From positions 124,001-188,000 of the forward strand of contig OW203991.1 in assembly GCA_934047225.1 (NCBI GenBank): DNA of 64,000 nt, in the 5' to 3' direction. Below the pieces are notes generated by a model that was not told the DNA's origin, did not search any database, and saw only the letters and a list, made by a program, of their open reading frames with translations. Shown here one piece after another: positions 54,756 through 64,000 of the stretch (its first letter is position 1; each line of letters starts with the position of its first letter). A program made the position numbers and the translations under genes. The stretch comes from Ypsolopha sequella. Lineage: Eukaryota; Arthropoda; Insecta; Lepidoptera; Ypsolophidae.

Positions 54756-55367
54756 CATCTAACGTCACGAGGTAGAATTTTTCGTGGTAGATGTCTTTAA
54801 TGCAAAGCAGCATACCACCAACGTCATCTAGTGTCATACAAATTTATAGATGCAGCTGGAAACATACATTTCGTATAGCCTTTGCATGGAAAAATTAAAT
54901 TACCAACCGCAAATAACATTTTTATATTTTTGTTGCAATGTACACTTAACACTAACCGCATGCAAAATTTCAAGTTTGTAGGCCTGCTAGAACACCTTTA
55001 TACTTTTGATGATCAGTCAGTCAGTCAGTGACAAAATAAGGAAACTTTCACTTGAGATATTTCGTAATCAAATATTGGTACAAATTTGTAATTTGGGGGT
55101 AGAAGTAGGTTTAGTAATTACTTTTGGTAACTGAAATTTCAGACTTCTAGCTTTACCCACAACGAAGATACAGGGGGCTTGAAAGTGCCGTGAGTTGCTT
55201 CGAGAAAATGATGGTACGGCCGTTCCGCGTTTTTTTTGCGAGACTTGGCGGGGGCACTACCGTGCCCCCAGATAATGGACTTAATTTAATAGTATATAGT
55301 ATAGGTATATGTAATATATACATATATATACATTTACAGTAACAGAAATAACCTTATAAAACCATAT
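54756..55367. other. Spacer without a recognised gene
   Basis: It contains a (cagt)n stretch near 55015-55030 and AT-rich sequence. 55260-55367 may be the 3' UTR of the neighbouring minus-strand LINE. Confidence 0.4.
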
Positions 55368-55634
55368 TTATGCAAATATATTTTTAACTACAATCTTTGT
55401 AAATTTTCGTAAATGAGCCACTTTTATTTTAGATTTGAGTGTAGCTTTTGAAATGGGGAAAATATCCACGTCATTGAATGACTTATTATATGTGTTCGAG
55501 AGTTTGGTAAGGACTGAATTTTGACCATAATTAGTTGAATGCTTAGGCACATGTAACATGTTTGTGTGACGTGAGCGGCGTCCAGGTAGCCACAGTCCTA
55601 GTCGTGTCAAAAGCTCAGGACAGTCGAGTTTCAT
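55368..55634 (-). pseudogene. LINE ORF2 C-terminal fragment
   Basis: The 88-codon minus frame has 'CPELLTRLGLWLPGRRSRHT', 'HVPKHSTNYGQNSVLTKLSN' and 'DVDIFPISKATLKSKIK'. The 'NYGQNSVLTKL...YN' pattern is typical of the extreme C-terminus of Jockey/CR1-group RT proteins. The upstream part has been replaced by the 40-bp minisatellite, whose first unit begins within the start of this frame. Confidence 0.68.
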
Positions 55635-56940
55635 TTAAAGGTAGCAGTTTATTTACACACGGTACAAGTTTAATTTAAAGGTAGCAGTATATTTACACAC
55701 GGTACAAGTTTAATTTAAAGGTAGCAGTTTATTTACACACGGTACAAGTTTAATTTAAAGGTAGCAGTATATTTACACACGGTACAAGTTTCATTTAAAG
55801 GTAGCAGTCTATTTACACACGGTACAAGTTTCATTTAAAGGTAGCAGTATATTTACACACGGTACAAGTTTCATTTAAAGGTAGCAGTCTATTTACACAC
55901 GGTACAAGTTTCATTTAAAGGTAGCAGTCTATTTACACACGGTACAAGTTTCATTTAAAGGTAGCAGTTTATTTACACACGGTACAAGTTTCATTTAAAG
56001 GTAGCAGTATATTTACACACGGTACAAGTTTAATTTAAAGGTAGCAGTATATTTACACACGGTACAAGTTTCATTTAAAGGTAGCAGTCTATTTACACAC
56101 GGTACAAGTTTCATTTAAAGGTAGCAGTTTATTTACACACGGTACAAGTTTCATTTAAAGGTAGCAGTCTATTTACACACGGTACAAGTTTCATTTAAAG
56201 GTAGCAGTATATTTACACACGGTACAAGTTTAATTTAAAGGTAGCAGTATATTTACACACGGTACAAGTTTCATTTAAAGGTAGCAGTCTATTTACACAC
56301 GGTACAAGTTTCATTTAAAGGTAGCAGTCTATTTACACACGGTACAAGTTTCATTTAAAGGTAGCAGTCTATTTACACACGGTACAAGTTTCATTTAAAG
56401 GTAGCAGTCTATTTACACACGGTACAAGTTTCATTTAAAGGTAGCAGTATATTTACACACGGTACAAGTTTCATTTAAAGGTAGCAGTCTATTTACACAC
56501 GGTACAAGTTTCATTTAAAGGTAGCAGTCTATTTACACACGGTACAAGTTTCATTTAAAGGTAGCAGTCTATTTACACACGGTACAAGTTTAATTTAAAG
56601 GTAGCAGTATATTTACACACGGTACAAGTTTCATTTAAAGGTAGCAGTCTATTTACACACGGTACAAGTTTCATTTAAAGGTAGCAGTCTATTTACACAC
56701 GGTACAAGTTTCATTTAAAGGTAGCAGTCTATTTACACACGGTACAAAGGTAGCAGTTTATTTACACACGGTACAAGTTTCATTTAAAGGTAGCAGTCTA
56801 TTTACACACGGTACAAGTTTCATTTAAAGGTAGCAGTCTATTTACACACGGTACAAGTTTCATTTAAAGGTAGCAGTCTATTTACACACGGTACAAGTTT
56901 CATTTAAAGGTAGCAGTCTATTTACACACGGTATAAGTTT
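55626..56940. repeat. Minisatellite, 40-bp unit (about 33 copies)
   Basis: The unit includes 'gtttcatttaaaggtagcag' and 'tctatttacacacggtacaa'. Variable sites are tcatt/taatt and gcagtct/gcagttt/gcagtat. One unit at about 56747 lacks 12 bases. The array starts at the LINE fragment and decays at 'ggtataagtttcgtgtaaaa'. Confidence 0.95.
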
Positions 56941-57049
56941 CGTGTAAAAAGGTTGCCTACATGTTACAGTAAGTACAGGTTGAGCATCGCTCATTGCTGT
57001 TGTCGTGTCGTCCCCTCCGGCGGAGATGAACAGACACGGTAAACACGCG

Positions 57050-57378
57050 TCAATGTTGTTTCAATACGGCTCAGACCGTGACGTGTGTACTAGTTAGTTT
57101 CAATACGGCTCAGACCGTGACGTGTGTACTAGTTAGTTTCAATACGGCTCAGACCGTGACGTGTGTACTAGTTAGTTTCAATACGGCTCAGACCGTGACG
57201 TGTGTACTAGTTAGTTTCAATACGGCTCAGACCGTGACGTGTGTACTAGTTAGTTTCAATACGGCTCAGACCGTGACGTGTGTACTAGTTAGTTTCAATA
57301 CGGCTCAGACCGTGACGTGTGTACTAGTTAGTTTCAATACGGCTCAGACCGTGACGTGTGTACTAGTTAGTTTACATT
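57050..57378. repeat. Minisatellite, 39-bp unit x 8
   Basis: The unit includes 'gtttcaatacggctcagacc' and 'gtgacgtgtgtactagtta'. The copies look identical. The 105-codon plus frame is a period effect. Confidence 0.95.
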
Positions 57379-59490
57379 ATATACTGTGGAACTAGCGTAG
57401 GATGTAAAGTAACTTACTTTACAAGTGAGGGTTAGATATCGTATTTCTGTTTGTCAACGCGAAACTATTTTAAATAAACTTATTTTGCTACACTTGAATT
57501 TTTGACATATTAATGACATAATTTGAGATGGTGTCTGACATAACGTCAGTCCTGACGTGAGGCATAGAAAATTGCTTTGATTTTCTTTTTAGACATTTTT
57601 TGTCTTATCATTTTTCTGAGAAAAAAGTTTCCTTCCAACTTATTTTCAATCGTTATAATTGTTTTTTTAGGGCGCCTTTCATTTTTGTTTCTTTTTGAAT
57701 ATTTTATTAATTTGCATGATTATTATTTGAGACTCTTTGTTGATTTTTGCCCTTTTTAACAAATTATGTGTATTTTTCTTTACCTAAACAAAGAATTAGA
57801 AAATGAAAAATTCTCGACTTTCCGGGAAGATCCGACAAATCAAGTTCAAGATTTTTCGAGACCCGAGAAATTAATAACCTTGAGAAATCATAAACCCTAC
57901 TTGGCACCCACTTAGACCTCGATGCTTTTTTCGGCGAATCTGTCAATCCTGCACTGTTTTTGTACTGAACTCTGCCCCTTTTTCACATTTATATTTTTGG
58001 TGGGATAGAAGTTTCTTCTTCAAACTTCGTGCGCCGCGCCGCCGCAATGATTGTTACTTTAACTACATCCGTGTGGGTGGCTCCGCGTCCTAGGGTATGT
58101 GTGTGTGTGTGTGTCACAACACGGCCACAGTATAGAGGTAATATCTATCTATACTGTACGTACACCGCTGTACACGGCGCGCCTCCGGTCGCCACGCAAA
58201 CACGCTCACGCCCAATCAGCTGATCATGAACAGTAGGTCGCGCGCTCGCGAAGACCGCGACGATATCACAATCATTCATTCCCGCGCAACGCGACGCGGC
58301 AGCCAGCAAAGATAATATTGTCTATTCTCTCGCTGGCTGGATACCACGCATAGCACATTATATTTATGACACAAAGATTGAATTTATCTAGGCATTGTGA
58401 TGCGAAAACAACACTGTTGTTCGAGATAAACGAAAAAAAATGTTCGTAGGCAGGCGAAGCGATTAAGAAATTTCTCTCCAAGCAACACAAAAACTCAGTA
58501 GACCGGGGCGGTCGGTCGTGCTTATTTATAAAATATCTGGAATCGCTGAAAGAAGCCCCATACAGTGACGTAACGTTCCGCTCCCTCGCGCCGTCTCTGT
58601 CTCTCTAATGCGGATCAAGCGGCTAGACTGAGACGGCTAGATGAGCAGGGCCACCGCCATCGTCCTCAAGTTCGGTACCTACTTAAAATGGCCGATGCTT
58701 AGTTTCGTGATCGCCTAGGGAGGGGGCGGTGTCGATAATATTATGTTTTATGACAGCGGCATCGGCAGCGGGACGAGGTACATAAACTGGGTTTTCATTT
58801 TACGAGTTATAATTCCGTCGATAAATTATACTCGCATTTTGGGAATCGAATTTTACCTTCGACTGGGTCTCGCTCGTTTAACAGTTTATGCAAATTGGGC
58901 ACGGTAACGTTTAACATTAACTACACGTAGTAATGCGATTCGAAGAAATAACTCGGAACTGCTACTCTAATCATGAAGCGTGGTTATCAGAGCGTGGTAA
59001 AGGAGCCTATATTTTTGCGTTCATCATTTTATGTTAGTTGAACAGGCAGCTGTCGACGTCGATGCTAGACATTATGAAGACACGGAGAGTAGGTTTCAGG
59101 TTGGTTGGAACCGCAGATGGTTCGAAGACTTGGAACAATTACGACTGTCATTGAATTTACTGCAAACTTATAGTAAAGTAGGTAACGTTATTTAGAAAAT
59201 GCAAATGTCATTAAAATAAGCGTTATTGTTTAATTCAATAATTTTGTTTTAAAATGCTGATACAAAACTCATTCATTAGTTAAAATAGCGCGCTCTGAGC
59301 TGTGGCTGTTATGTGACTGAAATGTCGCACACTCTCGAAAAACTACGTTATTATTAAATAAGGCGGCTTTTAGTTGAAATAAAAACACGATTTGTTCAAA
59401 CTAGCTAGATATCATAAATTTTTTATAAAGAAACAACCAACTAAATTATGGAATTAAATGAGACTTGAGGATAAGTCATGATTTATATAA
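57379..59490. other. Long stretch with no recognised gene or element
   Basis: 57.4-57.8 kb is T-rich. 58.02-58.30 and 58.50-58.80 kb are GC-rich, with a (gt)n run near 58099. Frames of 60-72 codons on both strands match no family I know. A host regulatory or non-coding role cannot be judged from sequence alone. Confidence 0.45.
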
Positions 59491-59496
59491 AAACGG

Positions 59497-59565
59497 TCCA
59501 CCTCAATACGTGTTATGGTCGGCTTTCCCGACCATAACACGTACCTATATTGAGGTGAACCATTA
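59497..59565. repeat. Short perfect-stem hairpin
   Basis: 'cgtgttatggtcgg' and its complement 'ccgaccataacacg' are separated by five bases (about 59508-59540). Outer pairing of 'ggtccacctcaata' with 'tattgaggtgaacc' encloses it. No terminator-like T run or gene lies adjacent. It may be a miniature element or an RNA hairpin. Confidence 0.7.
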
Positions 59566-59659
59566 TTTATATAAACCAACTAAATCCTGAAATCGGTACT
59601 CGAAAGAAAATCAATATAAAATATAAAATCTGTAAAATAAAAGTTTACAAAAGATTTTA

Positions 59660-60460
59660 TTTAAATACTAGCTTTTGCCCGCGGCTTCGCCCGCGTGGAT
59701 TTAGTTTTTTGTAGTTTAAAATTATTTCTTGATCTCTTGTTTGATTCTCAGGCTTTGACGAGGCCGAAGGCCGAGCTACGTTTCCTCACGAAATAATTTC
59801 TCATATTGTGGTTTTAGGAATAATTTTTTTTCCCTCTTTTGTGCAATATTCTAAGTCTTTGTCTTTAACAGTGCTAAAGTTATGAGGCTGTGACATACGG
59901 ATGGATGGACAACGGAATCTCACCGTTAAAGTTCCAAAAATGTCAAAATTAAATTTTCTATTCGCAAAACTGTCGAATTACGGACGACTTGCGAGTCTGA
60001 CTCGCACTTGACCGTTTTTCTTTTTATTTGGTACCATTTTTTTGTACTTTGCGCTTGTGCAAATTTAAAGGAGCTTGTGCTTGAGCTTGTGTAAAACACT
60101 TCAATTTTCTAAAGAAATTTGTCACCCCATAGCCGTCCCATGGGAACTGATATATGGGATAAAAAGTAGCCTATGTCCTATTTCAGGTCTAGGACTACAT
60201 TTGTGCCAAGTTTCAGCCCAATCGTTAGGTACGGGGCGTGAAGGAGCAAAACATCACTTTCTAAAGAAATTTGACACCCCATTGCCATCCCACGGGAACT
60301 GATTTATGGGATAAAAAGTAGCCTATGTGCTATTCCAGGTCCAGAACTACATTTGTGCAAATTTTCAGACCAATCGGTTCAGTAGTTGCGGCGTGAAGGA
60401 GTAACAAACATCCATACATCCATCCAAACTTTCGCATTTATAATATTAGTGGGATTAGTG
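59660..60460. repeat. Dispersed retroelement-tail repeat ('gcccgcggcttcgcccgcg' type) with internal duplication
   Basis: It starts 'tactagcttttgcccgcggc' and ends 'tttataatattagtggga', a combination familiar from high-copy insect repeats. Inside, a roughly 140-bp block with 'gggataaaaagtagcctatg' is present twice (about 60110-60245 and 60255-60400). It also contains 'gaggccgaaggccgagctac' (59760) and 'gcgagtctgactcgcacttg' (59990), shared with other repeats here. Non-coding. Confidence 0.6.
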
Positions 60461-61731
60461 GGATGGGATAGTGGGATATGAATAAATTTACTTGGATTGT
60501 TCAAACTTACTTCATAAACGTGAAGGAGAACAAAGGTATATTTTTTCAATGACTTGGGATTCCTGATTATTGCAACAAAATTATCCAAAGACTGTTATTT
60601 AATTTATATTTGCCTCATCTTTCCCCTTTGATCCGCACCTTTACTGGTAAATTCATAACATGGTACCTAGTATTAGATTTTCTTAAAATTTTAGGAACTA
60701 CCCAATATACTATTTGTGCAGTTGGTTTAAGTCGCACTCCCAAAGGTTAAGCGTAATCCATTCATTGATTTTATAGAGTACTAATAAAATAAGGATTCAA
60801 ACAAACAAAACAAGTTTAATATAAGTAGTTGTATGTAGACAAGACAACAGAAGTCGGGCAGATGACGTCACCGGCGGTGCGGCCAAATCTGAGCAAGTGT
60901 GAATTATAGTCGTAAAAAGAATAATGAACTTTTTTATTATGGCCGTAAGGTTATATATACATACAGCTTATTCAGATCTTCTAGTCGATCTAAGGATAAA
61001 TAAAATTTTTTATTTTACATAAAAAAGAATATGAAGCCTAAAGTAAAAGACAACCAGACCAGCCAGTAATGCTTGATGCATGATACGACAAAGCGGCGGC
61101 GCGGCGTGCTCGTCGGCTTGGGGAGAGCAATCATCCATTAGTCTCGATGTTTATTTCGTGTTTATTACGTAGATGCTAATTTAACGGCATCGCTCGCTCT
61201 GATGTCGGTAATGGAGCACATTCTCTCAGCGACGTGCGTGTCCGAGTGGAGCGCGGTAATGGCGGCGCGACGTGACGAGGCCTGGAGTTTGGCCTGCGTG
61301 CTGCATACACCAGATCTCGTCCACTGCATCTCGTCTCCATTAGACTCGCCACTCGCCTCGCCGCAGCTAATTACCGACACACTCGCTCGCTCAAATAATG
61401 CCTGTTAGGTGCCTTTTTACGAGCCTTCGAAACTTATTAATTCTTAGAGTTTTTATTCTTGTAAACTGTTCCAAAATGTTTCTTGAATAGAGAAGTTTCT
61501 TTATGAAACGACTCTTCAGCTTCGATGAAGTTTTAATTAGAAAGGACTAGGTACTTAGTTTAATTAATTATGATCAGCGACTATATGTGTTCCCTTTTTT
61601 ATCATGTTGGTAGATTTTGTTGTCTATCTATTGAACAATATCAAGAAAAAAATTATTTGATACGTATCATAAATAACAAAATAGATAAATTGCACAATCT
61701 TAAAAATAAATAAATGAAAATTACAGCGAAA
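60461..61731. other. Non-genic sequence
   Basis: AT-rich with a GC-richer portion at 61080-61400. Overlapping frames of about 70 codons on both strands there (61165-61408) are mirror artefacts. No element ends were recognised. Confidence 0.4.
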
Positions 61732-61735
61732 TTAA

Positions 61736-62702
61736 CCCTTAACCACTGACGTGTCATTTTGTTACACTACCACTGACGTACGTACGGGATACGTATTTAA
61801 TTTTGAAACCCTCCTGATGCAAGAATGGAGGGTACCTATGGTGATTATTGCAGTGAGTTTATAAATACATATTTAAATGATATAAGGATGATAAAAAATC
61901 TGTTATAATATTCATAGGAAAATATTGATTAATTAACAACCTTAGAGGCAATGAAAGTAACATAGACATTTTTTCAAAATCAAAACAAAAATATTTTGTC
62001 ACAATAGGAACTTCTTTTTTGAGTTGTATGAATTATTAAGGATGGCTTTAATTAGAAAATAATGACAATCGCCATAAATCTTATTAAAAGGCAGTTTTTA
62101 ACAGCAGTTGTTGCAGGTTGCCTTAGAGCACTGCAAACTGACCGGTTTACGGCAAGCTTGACAGCTTTATCGGGTATTTACCCACTATATATATATATAT
62201 ATACAAGCAGGAGCCTGTTCACTTTCAAAATATTCTGAATCACGAGCAGGAGCCACTTCATCCTTAAAATTTTCGTCCTCGGAAGACACATCGCGATCCG
62301 ACTGAATGAATCATTTTCATCTGCCGATGATTCGTCAGGCTCACGAAGACAAGGTTCGATAACTTCTTCGTTATTGGCATTATTCACTTGAACTCGTAAT
62401 TTTTTGATGTAGATGGCCCAGAAGAAAAATTTGACCACTTACGATGCATTTCGTCTGCTGACAAACATAAATAAGTATTTTCAAAAAAGTCACATTAACA
62501 CTGACGTACGTACCTCATACGTCGAGGGGTTAAATTTACCTGCTTAGGAGCATGCTACGCGTACACTCTCCCCCGCCGCACACACGTTGTTGGCAACTAG
62601 GAAGCTACCAAAAAGGATGCGCCGAAATTCCTACGTAAAATTAAGTATTGAACGAAAAACTATTACGATGACGTACCACATACGTACGTCAGTGGTTAAG
62701 GG
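61736..62702. mobile_element. piggyBac-type non-autonomous element (967 bp)
   Basis: TTAA flanks both ends (61732-61735 and 62703-62706). The terminal inverted repeats begin CCCTTAACCACTGACGT. The subterminal 'gacgtacgtac' motif is repeated near both ends (about 61774, 62505, 62680). An acidic minus-strand fragment with 'PDESSADENDS' (62438-62178) resembles the acidic N-terminus common in piggyBac transposases, but the catalytic region is absent. It is best read as an internally deleted derivative. Confidence 0.85.
62178..62438 (-). pseudogene. Possible piggyBac transposase N-terminal remnant
   Basis: The 86-codon minus frame includes 'NNANNEEVIEPCLREPDESS' and 'ADENDSF'. The acidic serine-rich composition and its location inside a TTAA-bounded element suggest a leftover of the transposase N-terminus. 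It ends in a microsatellite ('atatatatatata'). Weak on its own. Confidence 0.35.
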
Positions 62703-62706
62703 TTAA

Positions 62707-64000
62707 AACCAAACAACACGTAGTAAATTTTGGCCAAATGGCTGCCACACGCCGCGCGCCGTCGGCAGGTGTGCCGAGAATACACCAATTTTAATCATGT
62801 AGTAGACTTGTTAGGGCTTGCTTGCAACCATCCGACGCTTTTAAGTATTAATATTTTTTTATAGGAAATATAACTTTAAAATTATGAAAAGATATTATTA
62901 GTCTTTACATACTTGTTGAAACTATTGACTTTTGAATTCCATAGACCCAAATATACATAGACCACAATAATCAGAGACACACAAGAAACATGTATATACA
63001 TATACCTAAATGTTTCCTTATATTAAAAACATATTATAAGGCAACATTTGTCATTAAGTTGTGTATGTTTGTGATAATTGAATGACCCAAAAATACTTAT
63101 GCATACATTTTCAGTACCTAATCAATGCCGACGTCACCGTAAAGCCGCCGCGCGCCTCACAATATTTGAAGCTGTTGTAAACTGATTTAATGACAATTAC
63201 AAATGTTCATGACCCAATGGTCATGCTACAATCATAGTACTGACTGACATAATAATGGAACTTGTTATGTTATGTTCCTTATACATATCTACGGTTTTTA
63301 CATTGATAGTTTGTAAGCTGATGTATTTAGGAGATGTGACAGTCATTCGTTTTTCGTATTAAGCTTACGATTTTAACAAGTACATATCTAATATTATAAT
63401 AAGTCGTCGGGGTAAAAAAAAATATCCAGGTATCTGTAGTTCTGTACCCATGACAACTATGGAACCCTAAAAAAACGGATTGGCGCTAAAAACTAATTTT
63501 TGTAGAATGCTTGCTTACTTACTTACGTACTTATGGGATTCCTATATCCCGGGTGTAAGTATTATCAATATCATCAATATCAATCAATACGTATAATAAA
63601 ATAGTAGAACCCGCTGTGTCTGTTCATTGGAGAAAAGTAATAAAAATAAAAAGGAGGTGACTAAATAAGAATAATAGAACACAAATCAGTGATTTTTAGA
63701 ATTCTTTTCTGTCTGTCTGTCTGTTTGTTTGTTTGTTTGTTCGCGCACATCTCCGAAACTACTGAACGGATTTTGACGTAGTTTTCACAGGTGGACGGGG
63801 CTCAATTTGGAGCAGAATATGGGCTTTATTTCATTAACATTGAACGACGGAAAAAACGTTATCATCATTTATCGATTCTAGGAATTTACTTTTTTACTGT
63901 TAGAAGTTACATAGCAAATAATAATCTTTAGCGTTAAAGACCTATAGACGTCACGAATGAGTGTTAAAAGAAAACAAGAAAGCTTTGTATATAACTTTAA
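62707..64000. other. Non-genic sequence with a dispersed repeat at the right edge
   Basis: Mostly AT-rich. At about 63455-63475 'gaaccctaaaaaaacggatt' is the reverse of the 'agggttccg' repeat. At 63705-63850 '(gtct)n(gttt)n' followed by 'ctccgaaactactgaacgga' is a common insect repeat tail. No gene seen. Confidence 0.45.

Noticed and set aside
57577..57759. 60-codon hydrophobic frame (Phe/Leu/Ile-rich)
   Set aside because: Translation of T-rich DNA always looks hydrophobic. No signal or neighbour supports a gene.

Overview
The window looks like repeat-dense nuclear DNA from an insect, most likely a moth or butterfly (inference). The clues are an AT-rich background, Jockey/CR1-type LINEs with TTTGAAT-repeat tails, Penelope-like, BEL/Pao, P, hAT and TTAA-inserting elements, and dispersed repeats of the 'ggccaagtgcgagtc' / 'agggttccgta' and 'gcccgcggcttcgcccgcg' kinds. 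There is no bacterial-style operon, no CRISPR array and no rRNA. Nearly everything recognisable is a mobile element or a minisatellite. The only good candidate for host coding sequence is a pair of phase-matched exons at 26.8-27.9 kb on the minus strand.

Layout. 0.3-2.75 kb: decayed minus-strand LINE split by a nested plus-strand LINE tail. 2.74-6.46 kb: two arrays of one 39-bp minisatellite (Sat-A) in opposite orientations around a Penelope-like element (PLE-1) with RT, GIY-YIG nuclease and a hammerhead-like 3' end. 6.46-8.88 kb: minus-strand CR1-like LINE. 9.01-18.05 kb: complete BEL/Pao LTR retrotransposon (198-bp LTRs, Gag-Pro-RT-RH-IN with three frame breaks). Its leader carries two palindromic insertions with target-site duplications, one tRNA-SINE-like and one Penelope-like (PLE-2). 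18.13-19.81 kb: third Sat-A array. 20.95-23.17 kb: second 39-bp family (Sat-B, about 57 copies). 24.1-25.5 kb: 64-bp x8 and 71-bp x8 arrays. 25.6-26.75 kb: foldback repeat and a MITE. 26.77-27.91 kb: host exon pair. 27.95-30.7 kb: minus-strand LINE inserted next to that gene.

31.70-37.45 kb: P-element-family transposon with matching terminal inverted repeats, flush 7-bp direct repeats, a THAP domain split by a 2.55-kb intron, and a transposase with one frameshift and two in-frame stops. 38.8-44.2 kb: further minisatellites (41, 84 and 34 bp) and a LINE tail. 46.5-48.3 kb: 1.8-kb foldback element. 49.07-51.77 kb: 35-bp and 39/35-bp arrays, the latter split by a LINE. 51.77-52.87 kb: decayed Gypsy integrase carrying a TTAA-flanked foldback MITE. 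53.86-54.75 kb: hAT-type non-autonomous element. 55.4-57.4 kb: LINE remnant, 40-bp array and 39-bp x8 array. 59.7-60.5 kb: dispersed retroelement-tail repeat. 61.74-62.70 kb: piggyBac-type non-autonomous element.

The nesting order can be read in several places: LINE in LINE, SINE and PLE in BEL, MITE in Gypsy, LINE in satellite. Heterochromatin or a W-like chromosome would fit such a load, but that is inference. No wholly new multi-gene system was found. The most unusual signals are the paired palindromic retro-insertions, the recurrence of a 39-bp period in four minisatellite families, the hammerhead-like PLE ends, and the near-intact P element.
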